From: Mycolicibacterium sp. S2-37
GTDB lineage: Bacteria > Actinomycetota > Actinomycetes > Mycobacteriales > Mycobacteriaceae
Direction: 5' to 3'
Length of the DNA: 50,391 nucleotides
Assembly (NCBI RefSeq): GCF_017352375.1
Contig: NZ_JAFEVR010000017.1
Span: forward strand, 1 to 50,391
Below, piece after piece: positions 1-8,642 of the stretch. The translations under genes and the position numbers were made by a program. The notes under the pieces were generated by a model. The model saw only the letters and a program-made list of their open reading frames with translations. It did no database searches and was not told where the DNA came from. Each line of letters starts with the position of its first letter. The first letter of the stretch is position 1.

Positions 1-175
1 TATCGACCTCCGTCGAACGCGGGATCTCACAGAACACCTGCCCGGTGACCGGCGTCGGATTCTCGAAATACTCCCCCCCGGCCGGCGGAACCCATTCTCC
101 CCCGATGAAATTGCCGTACCGGGACTCGAAGCTCATCAGTGCGTCGGCGGCACCGGGACGTGCGAATACGGTCAT
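1..175 (-). CDS. Aldehyde dehydrogenase, N-terminal part (runs off the window)
   Basis: The reverse complement reads from ATG at 175 and gives about 58 residues starting MTVFARPGAADALMS, followed by NFIGGEWVPP and NPTPVTGQ, the N-terminus of NAD-dependent aldehyde dehydrogenases related to M. tuberculosis Rv0458. The catalytic Cys and Glu lie outside the window. The start overlaps the stop of the GAF regulator as ATGA, and a strong Shine-Dalgarno (AAGGAGGAAA) precedes it, so the gene is the third member of the SDR-regulator-dehydrogenase operon. Likely role: oxidation of an aldehyde made by the same locus; the substrate is unknown. Confidence 0.9.
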   Translation of the reverse strand, partial: MTVFARPGAADALMSFESRYGNFIGGEWVPPAGGEYFENPTPVTGQVFCEIPRSTEVD

Positions 176-1491
176 GGGTTTCCTCCTTGATGGGGTCGAG
201 AATTCAGCGGTCCGATGCGTGCAGCGCGGACGACGGGTGCGGTGGACGACGGCAGGAGTCGCATCCTATCGGCGGGGTACTGCACGTCGAGCCGTACGGA
301 GCTGGCGATGCGGTACGGCTGGGCGGCGAGCACCCCGATGAACAGCTTGCGCATCCGGGACACCTCGGCGCGCACCGTCACGACCCGCGACGGATCGCCG
401 TACAGGTCGCCCGCCAACTCCGGCGCGGTCCGGCCCTCACGCCGGATCGACAGCGCGAGAAGGATTTCCGCGTGCCGAAGGCTCAGGGTGTGGCGCCAGC
501 TGCCCGCCTGCCCGGCCATCCTCAGCGTCGGCGTGTCCGGATTGCGCAGATCCAGCTCGGCATGTGCTCCGGCCCCTGCGGTCGCGGGATCGCCGGCCAG
601 GCGGACCAGCCAACCGCCGGGCAGCGGATCGACGTCACACGGTCCGAGCGCCGGCACCAGCAACCGGCCGGGGGTGACGTCGCGGGGCAGCGCGATGCGG
701 TTGTGGGGCGGAAGCGAGTCCACCGCGGCGACCCAGCCGTCCGGATCCACCGCCAGGGCCGGGCTGCCGATTCTGGCGAGGATCGGCGCCGCGACCATGC
801 GCAGGCTGTTGAGTGTGCGGTGGTGTTGTTCTCGCAGATGGGATTCGGCCAGCCGCGCCACGGCGTCGACCAGGGCCACCGTCGTCGGATGCACGGTGGC
901 CGCCGGACCCGAGACGTCGACCACGCCGATGACGTGGCCGGTGCGCGGATCCTTGATGGGGGCCCCGGCACAGGTCCACGGGTGATGACTGCGCGAATAG
1001 TGCTCGGCGGAGAACACCTGCACCGCGGTGTTCGACATCAACGCCGTGCCGATCGCGTTGGTACCGACGGCATCCTCGCCCCAGCGTGCGCCCTCGACGA
1101 ACCCCAGCCGGTCAGCTGACCCGAGCACCGCGCGTGCGCCCGCCCGCCACAGCACCCGGCCGCACGCGTCGGCGACGACGAGGATGTTGTCGCCCTCCAC
1201 GATCAGCGACTCCAGCCCGCGGGAGAGGTCATCGAGCACCGACATCAGACCGGAGGCATGCCGCAGCTCCTCCAGCGTGACGGCCTCCACCTCCGGGTCC
1301 GGCAGCGTGTCGGGCTCGATGCCCTGGGCCATCAGCCGGCGCCAGGAATCCTCGATGACTCTGCGGGGCCGCGCAGGCGCGCGGCCACCCGCCATGGTGG
1401 CGTCGTACACCGCCGACATCAGCCTCGCGTACTGACGCGGGTCCTCACCCGCTGCGACAGCGGGTTCCGGAACAGGCGGACGAGGCATCAC
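172..1491 (-). CDS. AcoR-type GAF-domain transcriptional regulator without an AAA+ domain
   Basis: A 439-residue protein. Residues about 80-215 form a GAF domain of the AcoR type (WGEDAVGTNAIGTAL, VFSAEHY, HPWTCAGAPIKDP, GVVDVSGP). The C-terminal 100 residues (SLRHAEILLALS to SRMRKLF) look like a winged-helix DNA-binding region. AcoR proteins of other phyla have a central sigma-54-activating AAA+ module; no Walker motifs are visible here, which suits an actinobacterium lacking sigma-54. It lies 40 nt after the SDR stop and overlaps the aldehyde dehydrogenase start by 4 nt. It probably senses a small alcohol, diol or ketone and acts on the GTTGCA operator upstream of the SDR (inference). Confidence 0.8.
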   Translation of the reverse strand: MMPRPPVPEPAVAAGEDPRQYARLMSAVYDATMAGGRAPARPRRVIEDSWRRLMAQGIEPDTLPDPEVEAVTLEELRHASGLMSVLDDLSRGLESLIVEGDNILVVADACGRVLWRAGARAVLGSADRLGFVEGARWGEDAVGTNAIGTALMSNTAVQVFSAEHYSRSHHPWTCAGAPIKDPRTGHVIGVVDVSGPAATVHPTTVALVDAVARLAESHLREQHHRTLNSLRMVAAPILARIGSPALAVDPDGWVAAVDSLPPHNRIALPRDVTPGRLLVPALGPCDVDPLPGGWLVRLAGDPATAGAGAHAELDLRNPDTPTLRMAGQAGSWRHTLSLRHAEILLALSIRREGRTAPELAGDLYGDPSRVVTVRAEVSRMRKLFIGVLAAQPYRIASSVRLDVQYPADRMRLLPSSTAPVVRAARIGPLNSRPHQGGNP

Positions 1492-1531
1492 AGCCGATTG
1501 TGCTCTCCGTCACAACGGCGCGCCAACGCGG

Positions 1532-2344
1532 TCACCGGTAGACCATGCCGCCGTCGATGACACCGGCCTGCCCCGTCATGTAGTCGGCGCCGGGTCCGGC
1601 CAGGTAGGCGACGAATCCGGCGACATCCTGTGGGGTCTCCGGCCGGCCCAGCGCAATGGTCTCGCAGAACTTCGCGAAGGTTTCGCCCTCGGCGGCGCCG
1701 GTCAGCTCGGCGAATCTCCGGTCGATCTCCACCCACATGTCGGTGCCGACCACGCCTGGGCAGTAGGCGTTGACCGTGATGCCGTCGGCGGCGTGCTCCT
1801 TGGCAGCGGCCTGGGTCAACGCGCGCACCGCGAACTTGGTGGCGCTGTAGGGACCCAGCATGGCGAAGCCTTCGTGGCCGGCGATCGACGAAGCGTTGAT
1901 GATCTTGCTGGTCTTTCCGTGTTCCTGGTTTCGGAGTTCCTTGAATTTCGCGACGGCGGCCTGGATGCCCCACAGCACCCCGTCGACGTTGATCGCCCAC
2001 AGCCGGGCGAGGTCATCGCGGGTCACTTCGGCGATCGGGCCGACCATGGCGATACCGGCGTTGTTGACCATCACGTCGAAGCCACCGAGCGCGGACGCCG
2101 CGTGGTCGACAGCGGCGAAGACCGCATCGCGGTCACTCACATCGGCCACGAAATTCGTTGTCTTCGATTCGAATCCGGCCATCTCCTCGGCCACCTGGGT
2201 GAGGCCGTCTTCAGCGACGTCGACCAGTGCGACATCGGCACCGAGCCGGGCCAGCTCGACGGCGATGCCACGGCCGATGCCGCGGCCCGCACCGGTCACC
2301 AGGACGGCCTTACCCGACAGCGGAGCGGGAATCTGCGTTGCCAT
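1532..2344 (-). CDS. Short-chain dehydrogenase, acetoin/diol dehydrogenase-like
   Basis: A 270-residue classical SDR starting MATQIPAPLSGK. It has the TGAGRGIG NAD(P)-binding loop, NNAG, a catalytic Ser in NASSIAG, and YSATK as the Tyr-Lys pair. The C-terminus (TGQAGVIDGGMVYR) resembles acetoin reductase / butanediol dehydrogenases. The frame stays open far upstream, but the SDR fold begins at this ATG. It is the first gene of the operon with the AcoR-type regulator and aldehyde dehydrogenase, which supports oxidation of a secondary alcohol or diol; the exact substrate cannot be read from sequence. Confidence 0.85.
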   Translation of the reverse strand: MATQIPAPLSGKAVLVTGAGRGIGRGIAVELARLGADVALVDVAEDGLTQVAEEMAGFESKTTNFVADVSDRDAVFAAVDHAASALGGFDVMVNNAGIAMVGPIAEVTRDDLARLWAINVDGVLWGIQAAVAKFKELRNQEHGKTSKIINASSIAGHEGFAMLGPYSATKFAVRALTQAAAKEHAADGITVNAYCPGVVGTDMWVEIDRRFAELTGAAEGETFAKFCETIALGRPETPQDVAGFVAYLAGPGADYMTGQAGVIDGGMVYR

Positions 2345-2382
2345 GGCGCAGTTGTATGTGACCGCGGACACATCGCGAAAGA

Positions 2383-2422
2383 GTTGCAGCGGGTTGCACG
2401 CCGGCATGCAACCCGCTGCAAC
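2383..2422. promoter_or_regulatory. Four-copy GTTGCA/TGCAAC operator in the divergent promoter
   Basis: A perfect inverted repeat: GTTGCAGCGGGTTGCA (2383-2398), an 8-nt spacer, then TGCAACCCGCTGCAAC (2407-2422). Each arm holds two GTTGCA hexamers 10 bp apart, so the site has four half-sites in mirror symmetry. It lies between the start of the SDR operon (2344, minus) and the flavin monooxygenase (2462, plus). The most likely ligand is the AcoR-type regulator of the operon (inference). Confidence 0.75.
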
Positions 2423-2461
2423 CCTTGTGCGCACGCCACCTGCGGGTGTGCCCTGGGTCAC

Positions 2462-4300
2462 ATGACGCAGACTCTTGTAGACCCTCAGGGACCGGCCACC
2501 GACCTGACGCCGCAGCAGCGCGTTGACGCCTGGCTCGCCGACTTCGAGGCCGCACTGTCGGTACGCGACATCGAGCGGGTGGTGGGCAAGTTCGCGACCG
2601 ACAGCTTCTGGCGCGACCTGGTCGCCTTCACCTGGAACCTCAAGACCCTCGAAGGCCGCGACGGTATCGCCGACATGCTCGCTGCCCGACTGGCAGAAAC
2701 CGGTCCCGGAAACTTCCGCACCCGGGAGGCTCCCACGGTGGACGGCGACGTCACGAGCGCGTTCATCGAGTTCGAGACCGCGGTCGGTCGCGGCGTCGGT
2801 CACCTGCGACTGCGCGGCGACCAATGCTGGACGCTGCTGACCACCATGCAGGAGCTCAAGGGTCACGAAGAGCGCACGGGGCCGTCGCGGGTGCTCGGGG
2901 CGGTGCACGGCTCGGACCCGGACCCGCGGTCGTGGGCGGAGAAGCGTGCCGAGGAGGATGCGGCGCTGGGACGCACGGTCCAGCCCTATGCGCTGGTGAT
3001 CGGCGGAGGGCAGGGCGGCATCGCGCTGGGCGCCCGGTTGCGCCAGCTCGGGGTGCCCGCGATCGTCGTCGATCGCCACGAGCGGCCGGGTGATCAGTGG
3101 CGCAAGCGCTACAAGTCGCTGTGTCTGCACGATCCCGTCTGGTACGACCATCTGCCCTACCTGCCGTTCCCGTCCAACTGGCCGGTGTTCGCGCCGAAGG
3201 ACAAGATCGGTGACTGGCTGGAGTTCTACACCCGGGTGATGGAAGTGCCGTATTGGTCGAAGACGACGTGTCTGTCGGCTGTGTTCAATCCGGGGTCGGA
3301 CGGCGCCCCCGACACCTGGACGGTGGAGGTCGATCGCGACGGTGAGCGGATCACGCTGCGCCCGACGCAGCTGATCCTGGCCACCGGCATGTCGGGCAAG
3401 CCCAGCATCCCGGCCCTGCCGGGCCAGGATGTGTTCCACGGCGAACAGCACCACTCCAGCGCCCACCCCGGACCCGACCGCTACGTCGGCAAGCGCGCCG
3501 TGGTGATCGGATCGAACAACTCCGCCCACGACATCTGCAAGGCGCTCGTCGAGAACGGGGTCGACACCACGATGGTGCAGCGGTCCTCGACGCACATCGT
3601 GAAGTCTGATTCGCTGATGGAACTCGGGCTCGGGGATCTGTACTCCGAGCGCGCGCTCGCGGCGGGGATGACGACGGAGAAGGCCGACCTCACGTTCGCG
3701 TCACTGCCGTACCGGATCATGCACGAGTTCCAGAAGCCGATCTACGACGCGATCCGCGAGCGGGATCGCGACTTCTACGATCGGCTCGCCGCCGCAGGCT
3801 TCGAATTGGATTGGGGAGACGACGATTCGGGCCTCTTCATGAAGTACCTGCGTCGCGGTTCGGGCTATTACATCGACGTCGGGGCCTGCGATCTGGTGGC
3901 CGACGGCACGATCAAACTCGCGCACGGTCAGGTCGCACGGCTGACCGAGGATGCGGTGGTGCTGGCCGACGGCACCGAACTGCCGGCTGATGTGGTGGTC
4001 TACGCCACGGGCTACGGCTCGATGAACGGCTGGGCCGCCGACCTGATCGGGCAGGACGTCGCGGACAAGGTCGGCAAGGTGTGGGGCCTGGGTTCGTCGA
4101 CGACCAAGGACCCCGGCCCGTGGGAGGGTGAGCAGCGCAACATGTGGAAGCCCACCCAGCAGCAGAACCTGTGGTTCCACGGCGGGAACCTGCACCAGTC
4201 CCGGCACTATTCGCTGTACCTGGCGTTGCAGCTCAAGGCCCGGTTCGAGGGCATCCCGACCCCGGTGTACGGGATGGGAGAAGTGCACCACCTGAGTTGA
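2462..4300 (+). CDS. FAD-dependent flavin monooxygenase with N-terminal NTF2/SnoaL-like domain
   Basis: A 612-residue protein. Residues 1-150 resemble a SnoaL/NTF2-like cone domain. The rest is a flavoprotein monooxygenase with an FAD Rossmann motif GGGQGG (181-186), an NADPH motif GSNNS (350-354) and VVYATGY near the end. The Baeyer-Villiger/FMO fingerprint FxGxxxHxxx is present from Phe325 but is followed by His335 instead of Trp/Asp or Tyr/Phe. The ATG at 2462 was chosen because homology begins there, although the frame is open further upstream. It is divergent from the SDR operon and shares its operator, so it probably oxygenates the ketone or a related intermediate (inference). Confidence 0.85.
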   Translation: MTQTLVDPQGPATDLTPQQRVDAWLADFEAALSVRDIERVVGKFATDSFWRDLVAFTWNLKTLEGRDGIADMLAARLAETGPGNFRTREAPTVDGDVTSAFIEFETAVGRGVGHLRLRGDQCWTLLTTMQELKGHEERTGPSRVLGAVHGSDPDPRSWAEKRAEEDAALGRTVQPYALVIGGGQGGIALGARLRQLGVPAIVVDRHERPGDQWRKRYKSLCLHDPVWYDHLPYLPFPSNWPVFAPKDKIGDWLEFYTRVMEVPYWSKTTCLSAVFNPGSDGAPDTWTVEVDRDGERITLRPTQLILATGMSGKPSIPALPGQDVFHGEQHHSSAHPGPDRYVGKRAVVIGSNNSAHDICKALVENGVDTTMVQRSSTHIVKSDSLMELGLGDLYSERALAAGMTTEKADLTFASLPYRIMHEFQKPIYDAIRERDRDFYDRLAAAGFELDWGDDDSGLFMKYLRRGSGYYIDVGACDLVADGTIKLAHGQVARLTEDAVVLADGTELPADVVVYATGYGSMNGWAADLIGQDVADKVGKVWGLGSSTTKDPGPWEGEQRNMWKPTQQQNLWFHGGNLHQSRHYSLYLALQLKARFEGIPTPVYGMGEVHHLS

Positions 4301-4328
4301 CGAGGACGGCGCCCGCCAGAATGGTGCG

Positions 4329-6326
4329 GTGGCTTCCCAAGACCCGTATCTGTGGCTCGAGGACGTCACCGGTGACGACGCCCTGGCCTGGGTGCGACAG
4401 CACAACGAACCGACGCTGGCCGATCTCGGCGGAGACCGGTTCGAGCAGCTGCGCACCGAAGCGCTCGAGGTGCTCGACACCGATGCCCGCATCCCCTACG
4501 TCCGGCGCCGCGGTGACCACCTCTACAACTTCTGGCGCGACGCGGCCAACCCGCGCGGGCTGTGGCGGCGCACCACCCTGGAGAGCTACCGCAGCGAGCA
4601 GCCCGACTGGGAGGTCGTGATCGACGTCGACGCCCTGGCACGCGCCGACGACGAGAACTGGGTGTGGGCCGGGGCGGGTGTGCTCGAGCCGGAGCACACA
4701 CGCGCGCTGATCAGCCTGTCGCGCGGCGGTGCCGATGCCGCGATCGTGCGCGAATTCGACATGCTCACCGGCGGCTTCGTCGACGGGGGCTTCGAGCTGC
4801 CCGAGGCGAAGACCCAGATCGACTGGGAAGATGCCGACACCGTGCTGCTCGGCACCGACTTCGGCGCGGGATCGTTGACCGACTCCGGGTATCCGCGGCT
4901 GGTCAAGCGGTGGCGGCGGGGCACGCCGCTTGCCGACGCCGAGACCGTGTTCAGCGGTGAGCCCACCGACGTGATGGTCGGCGCTTCGGTCGACCGCACA
5001 CCGGGATTCGAGCGCACCCTCATCCGGCGCGCGAAAGACTTCTTCAACGATGAGGTCTACGAACTGCGAGGCGGCGAGCTCCTCCGCATCGACGCGCCGA
5101 CCGACGCCACGGTGTCGGTCCACCGGAACTGGCTGCTGATCGAGCTGCGCACCGATTGGCACGCCCATCGGGCAGGTTCACTGCTGGCTGCAGACTACGA
5201 CGAATTCCTCTCGGGTACAGCGCAATTGACCGTCGTATTCGAGCCTGACGCGCGTACCTGCCTGCACCACTACGCGTGGACGCGCGACAAGCTCGTCGTC
5301 GTCGCCCTCGCCGACGTCGCGAGCCGCGTCGAGGTGTACACCCCCGGCGAGTGGACGGCGCAGCCCGTACCCGGGCTCCCAGAGAACACCAACACGGTGA
5401 TCGTCGCCGCTGACGACCTCGGCGACGAGATCTTCCTGGACTCCAGCGGATTCGCCACCCCGTCGCGGCTGCTCCACGGCACCGCCGGTGGCGTCCTCAC
5501 CGAGGTGAAACGCGCCCCCACCTTCTTCGATGCGGCCGACCTGTCGGTGGAGCAACACTTCGCCACATCCGCGGACGGCACCCGGATCCCGTACTTCGTG
5601 GTGACGCACAAGCACGATCAGGCGCCCGGGCCCACGCTGCTGGGCGGCTACGGCGGCTTCGAGGTGTCGCGGACCCCGGGTTACGACGGGGTACTGGGCC
5701 GGTTGTGGCTGTCCCGCGGCGGGACGTACGTGCTGGCCAACATTCGCGGCGGCGGGGAGTACGGACCCGAGTGGCACACCCAGGCGATGCGGGAGGGACG
5801 CCATCTCGTCGGGGAGGATTTCGCAGCGGTGGCAGCCGATCTCGTGGAGCGCGGGATCACCACGGTCGACCGGCTCGGCGCCCAGGGCGGGAGCAACGGC
5901 GGCCTGCTCATGGGCATCATGCTCACGCAGTATCCGGAGCTGTTCGGGGCCCTGGTGTGCAGCGTGCCGCTACTCGACATGCGCCGGTTCCACCTACTGC
6001 TGGCCGGGGCGTCGTGGGTGGCCGAATACGGCAACCCAGACGACCCCGACGACTGGGCGTTCATCTCGGAATACTCGCCTTACCAGAACATCGCGCCTGC
6101 GACGGAGCGCCGCTACCCGCCGGTGCTGATCAACACCTCGACACGGGACGACCGGGTGCACCCGGGCCATGCCCGCAAGATGACCGCGGCGCTCGAGGAC
6201 GCGGGTCAGCCGGTGCAGTACTACGAGAACATCGAGGGCGGTCACGGCGGGGCGGCGGACAATTCGCAGGCGGCGTTCCGCGCGGCGTTGATCTACGAAT
6301 TCCTACACCGACGCCTGGGGGCGTAG
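4329..6326 (+). CDS. Prolyl oligopeptidase family serine peptidase (S9A, oligopeptidase B-like)
   Basis: A 665-residue cytoplasmic peptidase, homologous to M. tuberculosis Rv0457c. The N-terminal half is a beta-propeller gating domain that begins with DPYLWLED, the typical S9A start. The C-terminal alpha/beta hydrolase has the nucleophile Ser522 in GGSNGG, Asp607/608 in TRDDRVHP, and His639 in EGGHGG. No signal peptide is visible. The start is GTG, with CAGAAT six bases upstream suggesting a leaderless transcript. It follows the flavin monooxygenase by 28 nt. Expected role: hydrolysis of short peptides. Confidence 0.9.
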   Translation: MASQDPYLWLEDVTGDDALAWVRQHNEPTLADLGGDRFEQLRTEALEVLDTDARIPYVRRRGDHLYNFWRDAANPRGLWRRTTLESYRSEQPDWEVVIDVDALARADDENWVWAGAGVLEPEHTRALISLSRGGADAAIVREFDMLTGGFVDGGFELPEAKTQIDWEDADTVLLGTDFGAGSLTDSGYPRLVKRWRRGTPLADAETVFSGEPTDVMVGASVDRTPGFERTLIRRAKDFFNDEVYELRGGELLRIDAPTDATVSVHRNWLLIELRTDWHAHRAGSLLAADYDEFLSGTAQLTVVFEPDARTCLHHYAWTRDKLVVVALADVASRVEVYTPGEWTAQPVPGLPENTNTVIVAADDLGDEIFLDSSGFATPSRLLHGTAGGVLTEVKRAPTFFDAADLSVEQHFATSADGTRIPYFVVTHKHDQAPGPTLLGGYGGFEVSRTPGYDGVLGRLWLSRGGTYVLANIRGGGEYGPEWHTQAMREGRHLVGEDFAAVAADLVERGITTVDRLGAQGGSNGGLLMGIMLTQYPELFGALVCSVPLLDMRRFHLLLAGASWVAEYGNPDDPDDWAFISEYSPYQNIAPATERRYPPVLINTSTRDDRVHPGHARKMTAALEDAGQPVQYYENIEGGHGGAADNSQAAFRAALIYEFLHRRLGA

Positions 6327-6378
6327 ACCTGGGGGCGAATCCGGCAACGCCGGCACCACGTCGTCTTACGCTCGCGGC

Positions 6379-6786
6379 ATGGCTGGACCGGACCCGATTC
6401 GCGAGTACCTCGACGGGCTCTCACCTGCGATGCGCCCGGTCCCCGAGCGTCTCATCGCGATCGTCACAACCGACTGGCGGTTGAGCGCCGCGATCCGATG
6501 GCGGCAGCTGACCTTCGCCGTCGACGAAGACTTCGACCACTGGATCTGCGCGGTGTCGGTGACGACACGACGAACGCACCTGTCATTTCACTTCGGCAGC
6601 CTGCTGGAGGATCCGGCCGGGGCGTTCGTCCCCACGAAAAGCACGTTCGTGCGCAGGATGGCCTTCGACTCGGTCGACGACATCGACGAGTCCGTCGTAC
6701 GGCAGATGCTCGCCCAGGCCATCGACCGGTTGGAGTACTTCCGCCGGCACTGGAATCAGCTGCGCCGAACAGCGAGGGATAGTTGA
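6379..6786 (+). CDS. DUF1801-type small cytoplasmic protein
   Basis: A 135-residue protein with the DUF1801/YdhG-like pattern (IREYLDGLSPAMRP, IRWRQLTFAV, LSFHFGSLLEDP, and a C-terminal helix rich in Arg). No catalytic motif is recognisable and the biochemical function is unknown. TACGCT lies at 6367-6372, six bases before the ATG, which predicts a leaderless mRNA independent of the peptidase upstream. Confidence 0.7.
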   Translation: MAGPDPIREYLDGLSPAMRPVPERLIAIVTTDWRLSAAIRWRQLTFAVDEDFDHWICAVSVTTRRTHLSFHFGSLLEDPAGAFVPTKSTFVRRMAFDSVDDIDESVVRQMLAQAIDRLEYFRRHWNQLRRTARDS

Positions 6787-6843
6787 TCACCTGTACCGGC
6801 GGGACGTTGTCGACGCCCGAACCGGACGGCCAACCCATCCGCG

Positions 6844-7605
6844 TCACTGCCTGGTGTCGAAGTCGACGTCGATGCGGAATACGTCGGCGCGCAGCCAGGA
6901 GTTTGTGAGTTCGATCGGCCGGTCGTTGACTGCGGCCGCGTCGGTGCGGCTGCGGATGGCGATGATCGGTGGCCGACCGCTGAGTTGGAGGTGCTCGGCG
7001 ACTTCGGGCGGCGCCGGATCGATGGCGACTCCGAACCAGCCGCGGACGGGCTCGAGTGCGTAGTGGTCGGCGAGGATGCCATGCAATGAGGTGGACTGGC
7101 CGAGGAGCTCAGGGAGGTCGGGTACGAGTTCCGGATCCAGCCAGCTTTCGGCATAGCCGACGAGTTCGTCATTCACGTAGCGGTCGCGGGACACCCCGAG
7201 GAGCTGGCTACGCGGGCCGACGCGCATTCGACGGCGCACTTCTTCCGGTGGTGTCGCCAGTCGCCAGGACGTGGTGCGGATCGTCGGTATCGCCCCGGCG
7301 TTCCTGACACTGGCGCTCCAGCTGGGGGGTGTCTTACGGGAGATCGTGTAGTCGATCCGGTGCGAAACGAATGTGCCACTCCCTTGCCTGCGGCGGACGA
7401 GGAAGCGGCTCTCGAGTTCGTTGAGGGCGGCCCGCGCCGTCAGCCTGCTGACACCCAGATCACGGGCGAGTTCGTCCTCAGAAGGAACTCGGGTCCCGGC
7501 GGGTTGGGTTGCGATGCGCTGCGCAAGGGTCTCCGCGGCGGCCAGGTACACCGGTGTGCGGGAACGAATCTGTCGTGCGCGGACACCCTCGGCAGGTGCG
7601 TTCAT
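6844..7605 (-). CDS. GntR/HutC-family regulator with UTRA ligand domain (PhnF-like), last gene of the ptx operon
   Basis: A 253-residue protein. Residues about 20-80 form a GntR winged helix (PSEDELARDLGVSRLTARAA, then the wing QGSGTFV). Residues about 100-245 form a UTRA effector domain. PhnF of M. smegmatis, the repressor of phnDCE, has the same architecture. The ATG overlaps the ptxD stop as ATGA, so it is co-translated with the operon it probably controls. It would take the place of the LysR-type PtxE that accompanies the Pseudomonas ptxABCD genes. The candidate operator is the TCCTCTATA/TATAGAGGA repeat upstream of phnC. Confidence 0.85.
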   Translation of the reverse strand: MNAPAEGVRARQIRSRTPVYLAAAETLAQRIATQPAGTRVPSEDELARDLGVSRLTARAALNELESRFLVRRRQGSGTFVSHRIDYTISRKTPPSWSASVRNAGAIPTIRTTSWRLATPPEEVRRRMRVGPRSQLLGVSRDRYVNDELVGYAESWLDPELVPDLPELLGQSTSLHGILADHYALEPVRGWFGVAIDPAPPEVAEHLQLSGRPPIIAIRSRTDAAAVNDRPIELTNSWLRADVFRIDVDFDTRQ

Positions 7606-8642
7606 ATCGCCGGCGGGGTCATCGGGGCCGAAAGCCGGCGTGGATCATTGACCGCGCCGTCGGGAACCTCACCAGCGAGCGCCTGCAGGATCGCCTGGGC
7701 AGCGCGATTCTCGATGGCACGTCGGGCCGTTGCCACCGCGGAACCGAGGTGTGGGGTCAGCAGAGTCCTGCCCGGCAGGTCGCGCAAACCCGGATGGACG
7801 CGGTCCGGCCGGCCGGGGCGGGAAAGGTCCTCGAACTCGAACACGTCCGCCGCGTACCCGCCGAGGTGGCCGGACTGCAGTGCGTTGGCCACGGCGGCCT
7901 CGTCGACCACCGAGCCGCGTCCCACGTTGACCAGGAGCGCACCAGGTCGCATCGCTTCCAGCGATTCGCGATTGAGCAGATGCGTGGTGGCCGGCAACAG
8001 CGGCGCGCACACGATCACTGCATCGCTGGTCCCGAGCAGTCCGTCCAATGTCATCCGTTCGAGTTGCAGAGCGGCAGCTTGTGGCGGTGGAACCGGCCGC
8101 GGATCGTAGTAGACCAGACGTGTGTCGAACCCCGCCAGGAGTCGCGCGGCGGTCCGGCCCACTGCACCGGCGCCGATGATACCGACGGTGGAACCGACGA
8201 TGGTGCGACCGTAGAGCACAGGGCGCCAGCCCCGGAAATCGTCGCGGACACGTTGGTCACCGGCTAATACGTTGCGGGCCAGGCTGATCAGCAGTCCGAC
8301 GGCGAGTTCGGCGGTGGGGTCGGTGAGTAGGTCTTCGACACAGGACACCCAGATGCCTCGGCGGGTGCACGCATCGACATCGATGTTGTCGTAGCCGGCC
8401 AGCGCCCCGGCGATGATCCGTAGCTCAGGACACGCATCGAGGAACTCCGCGTCGATCCGGTCGGGCATGAACACCATGAGTCCCTCGGCCGACGTCGTCC
8501 GGCGGATCAATTCGTCTGCAGCAAGCCCTTCCTCCTGCTGGTTGGCACGAAGCCGGCATTGCCTGCCGAGCAGATCGAGGGTTTCTCCGTACACCCGGTG
8601 CGTGAGTACGACGACCGGTCGCCTGTCCTCCGCCGTCGTCAT
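7602..8642 (-). CDS. ptxD: Phosphite dehydrogenase-like D-2-hydroxyacid dehydrogenase (PtxD family)
   Basis: A 346-residue NAD-dependent dehydrogenase, collinear with Pseudomonas stutzeri PtxD as I remember it: THRV, FMPDR.DA.FL, ACPELR, DVDACT.RG, LLT.PTAELA, the PGALLVN..RGSVVDEA block and GGYAADVFE.ED. Rossmann motif GAGAVG (157-162), with Asp180 at the end of the second strand favouring NAD over NADP. Active-site equivalents are Met59, Trp139, Tyr144, Arg242, Glu271, His298, Ser301 and Arg307. The equivalent of PtxD Lys76, which contacts phosphite, is Ala82. Overlaps phnE and gntR by ATGA on both sides. Expected reaction: phosphite + NAD+ to phosphate + NADH, with substrate uncertain because of Ala82. 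Confidence 0.8.
   Translation of the reverse strand: MTTAEDRRPVVVLTHRVYGETLDLLGRQCRLRANQQEEGLAADELIRRTTSAEGLMVFMPDRIDAEFLDACPELRIIAGALAGYDNIDVDACTRRGIWVSCVEDLLTDPTAELAVGLLISLARNVLAGDQRVRDDFRGWRPVLYGRTIVGSTVGIIGAGAVGRTAARLLAGFDTRLVYYDPRPVPPPQAAALQLERMTLDGLLGTSDAVIVCAPLLPATTHLLNRESLEAMRPGALLVNVGRGSVVDEAAVANALQSGHLGGYAADVFEFEDLSRPGRPDRVHPGLRDLPGRTLLTPHLGSAVATARRAIENRAAQAILQALAGEVPDGAVNDPRRLSAPMTPPAI

Noticed and set aside
1793..2461. Extension of the flavin monooxygenase upstream to 835 residues
   Set aside because: It would read antisense through the SDR; the ATG at 2462 starts the recognisable domain.
2345..3595. Extension of the SDR at 1532-2344 to a 687-residue protein
   Set aside because: The added part is antisense to the flavin monooxygenase and would run through the GTTGCA operator; the SDR fold begins at 2344.
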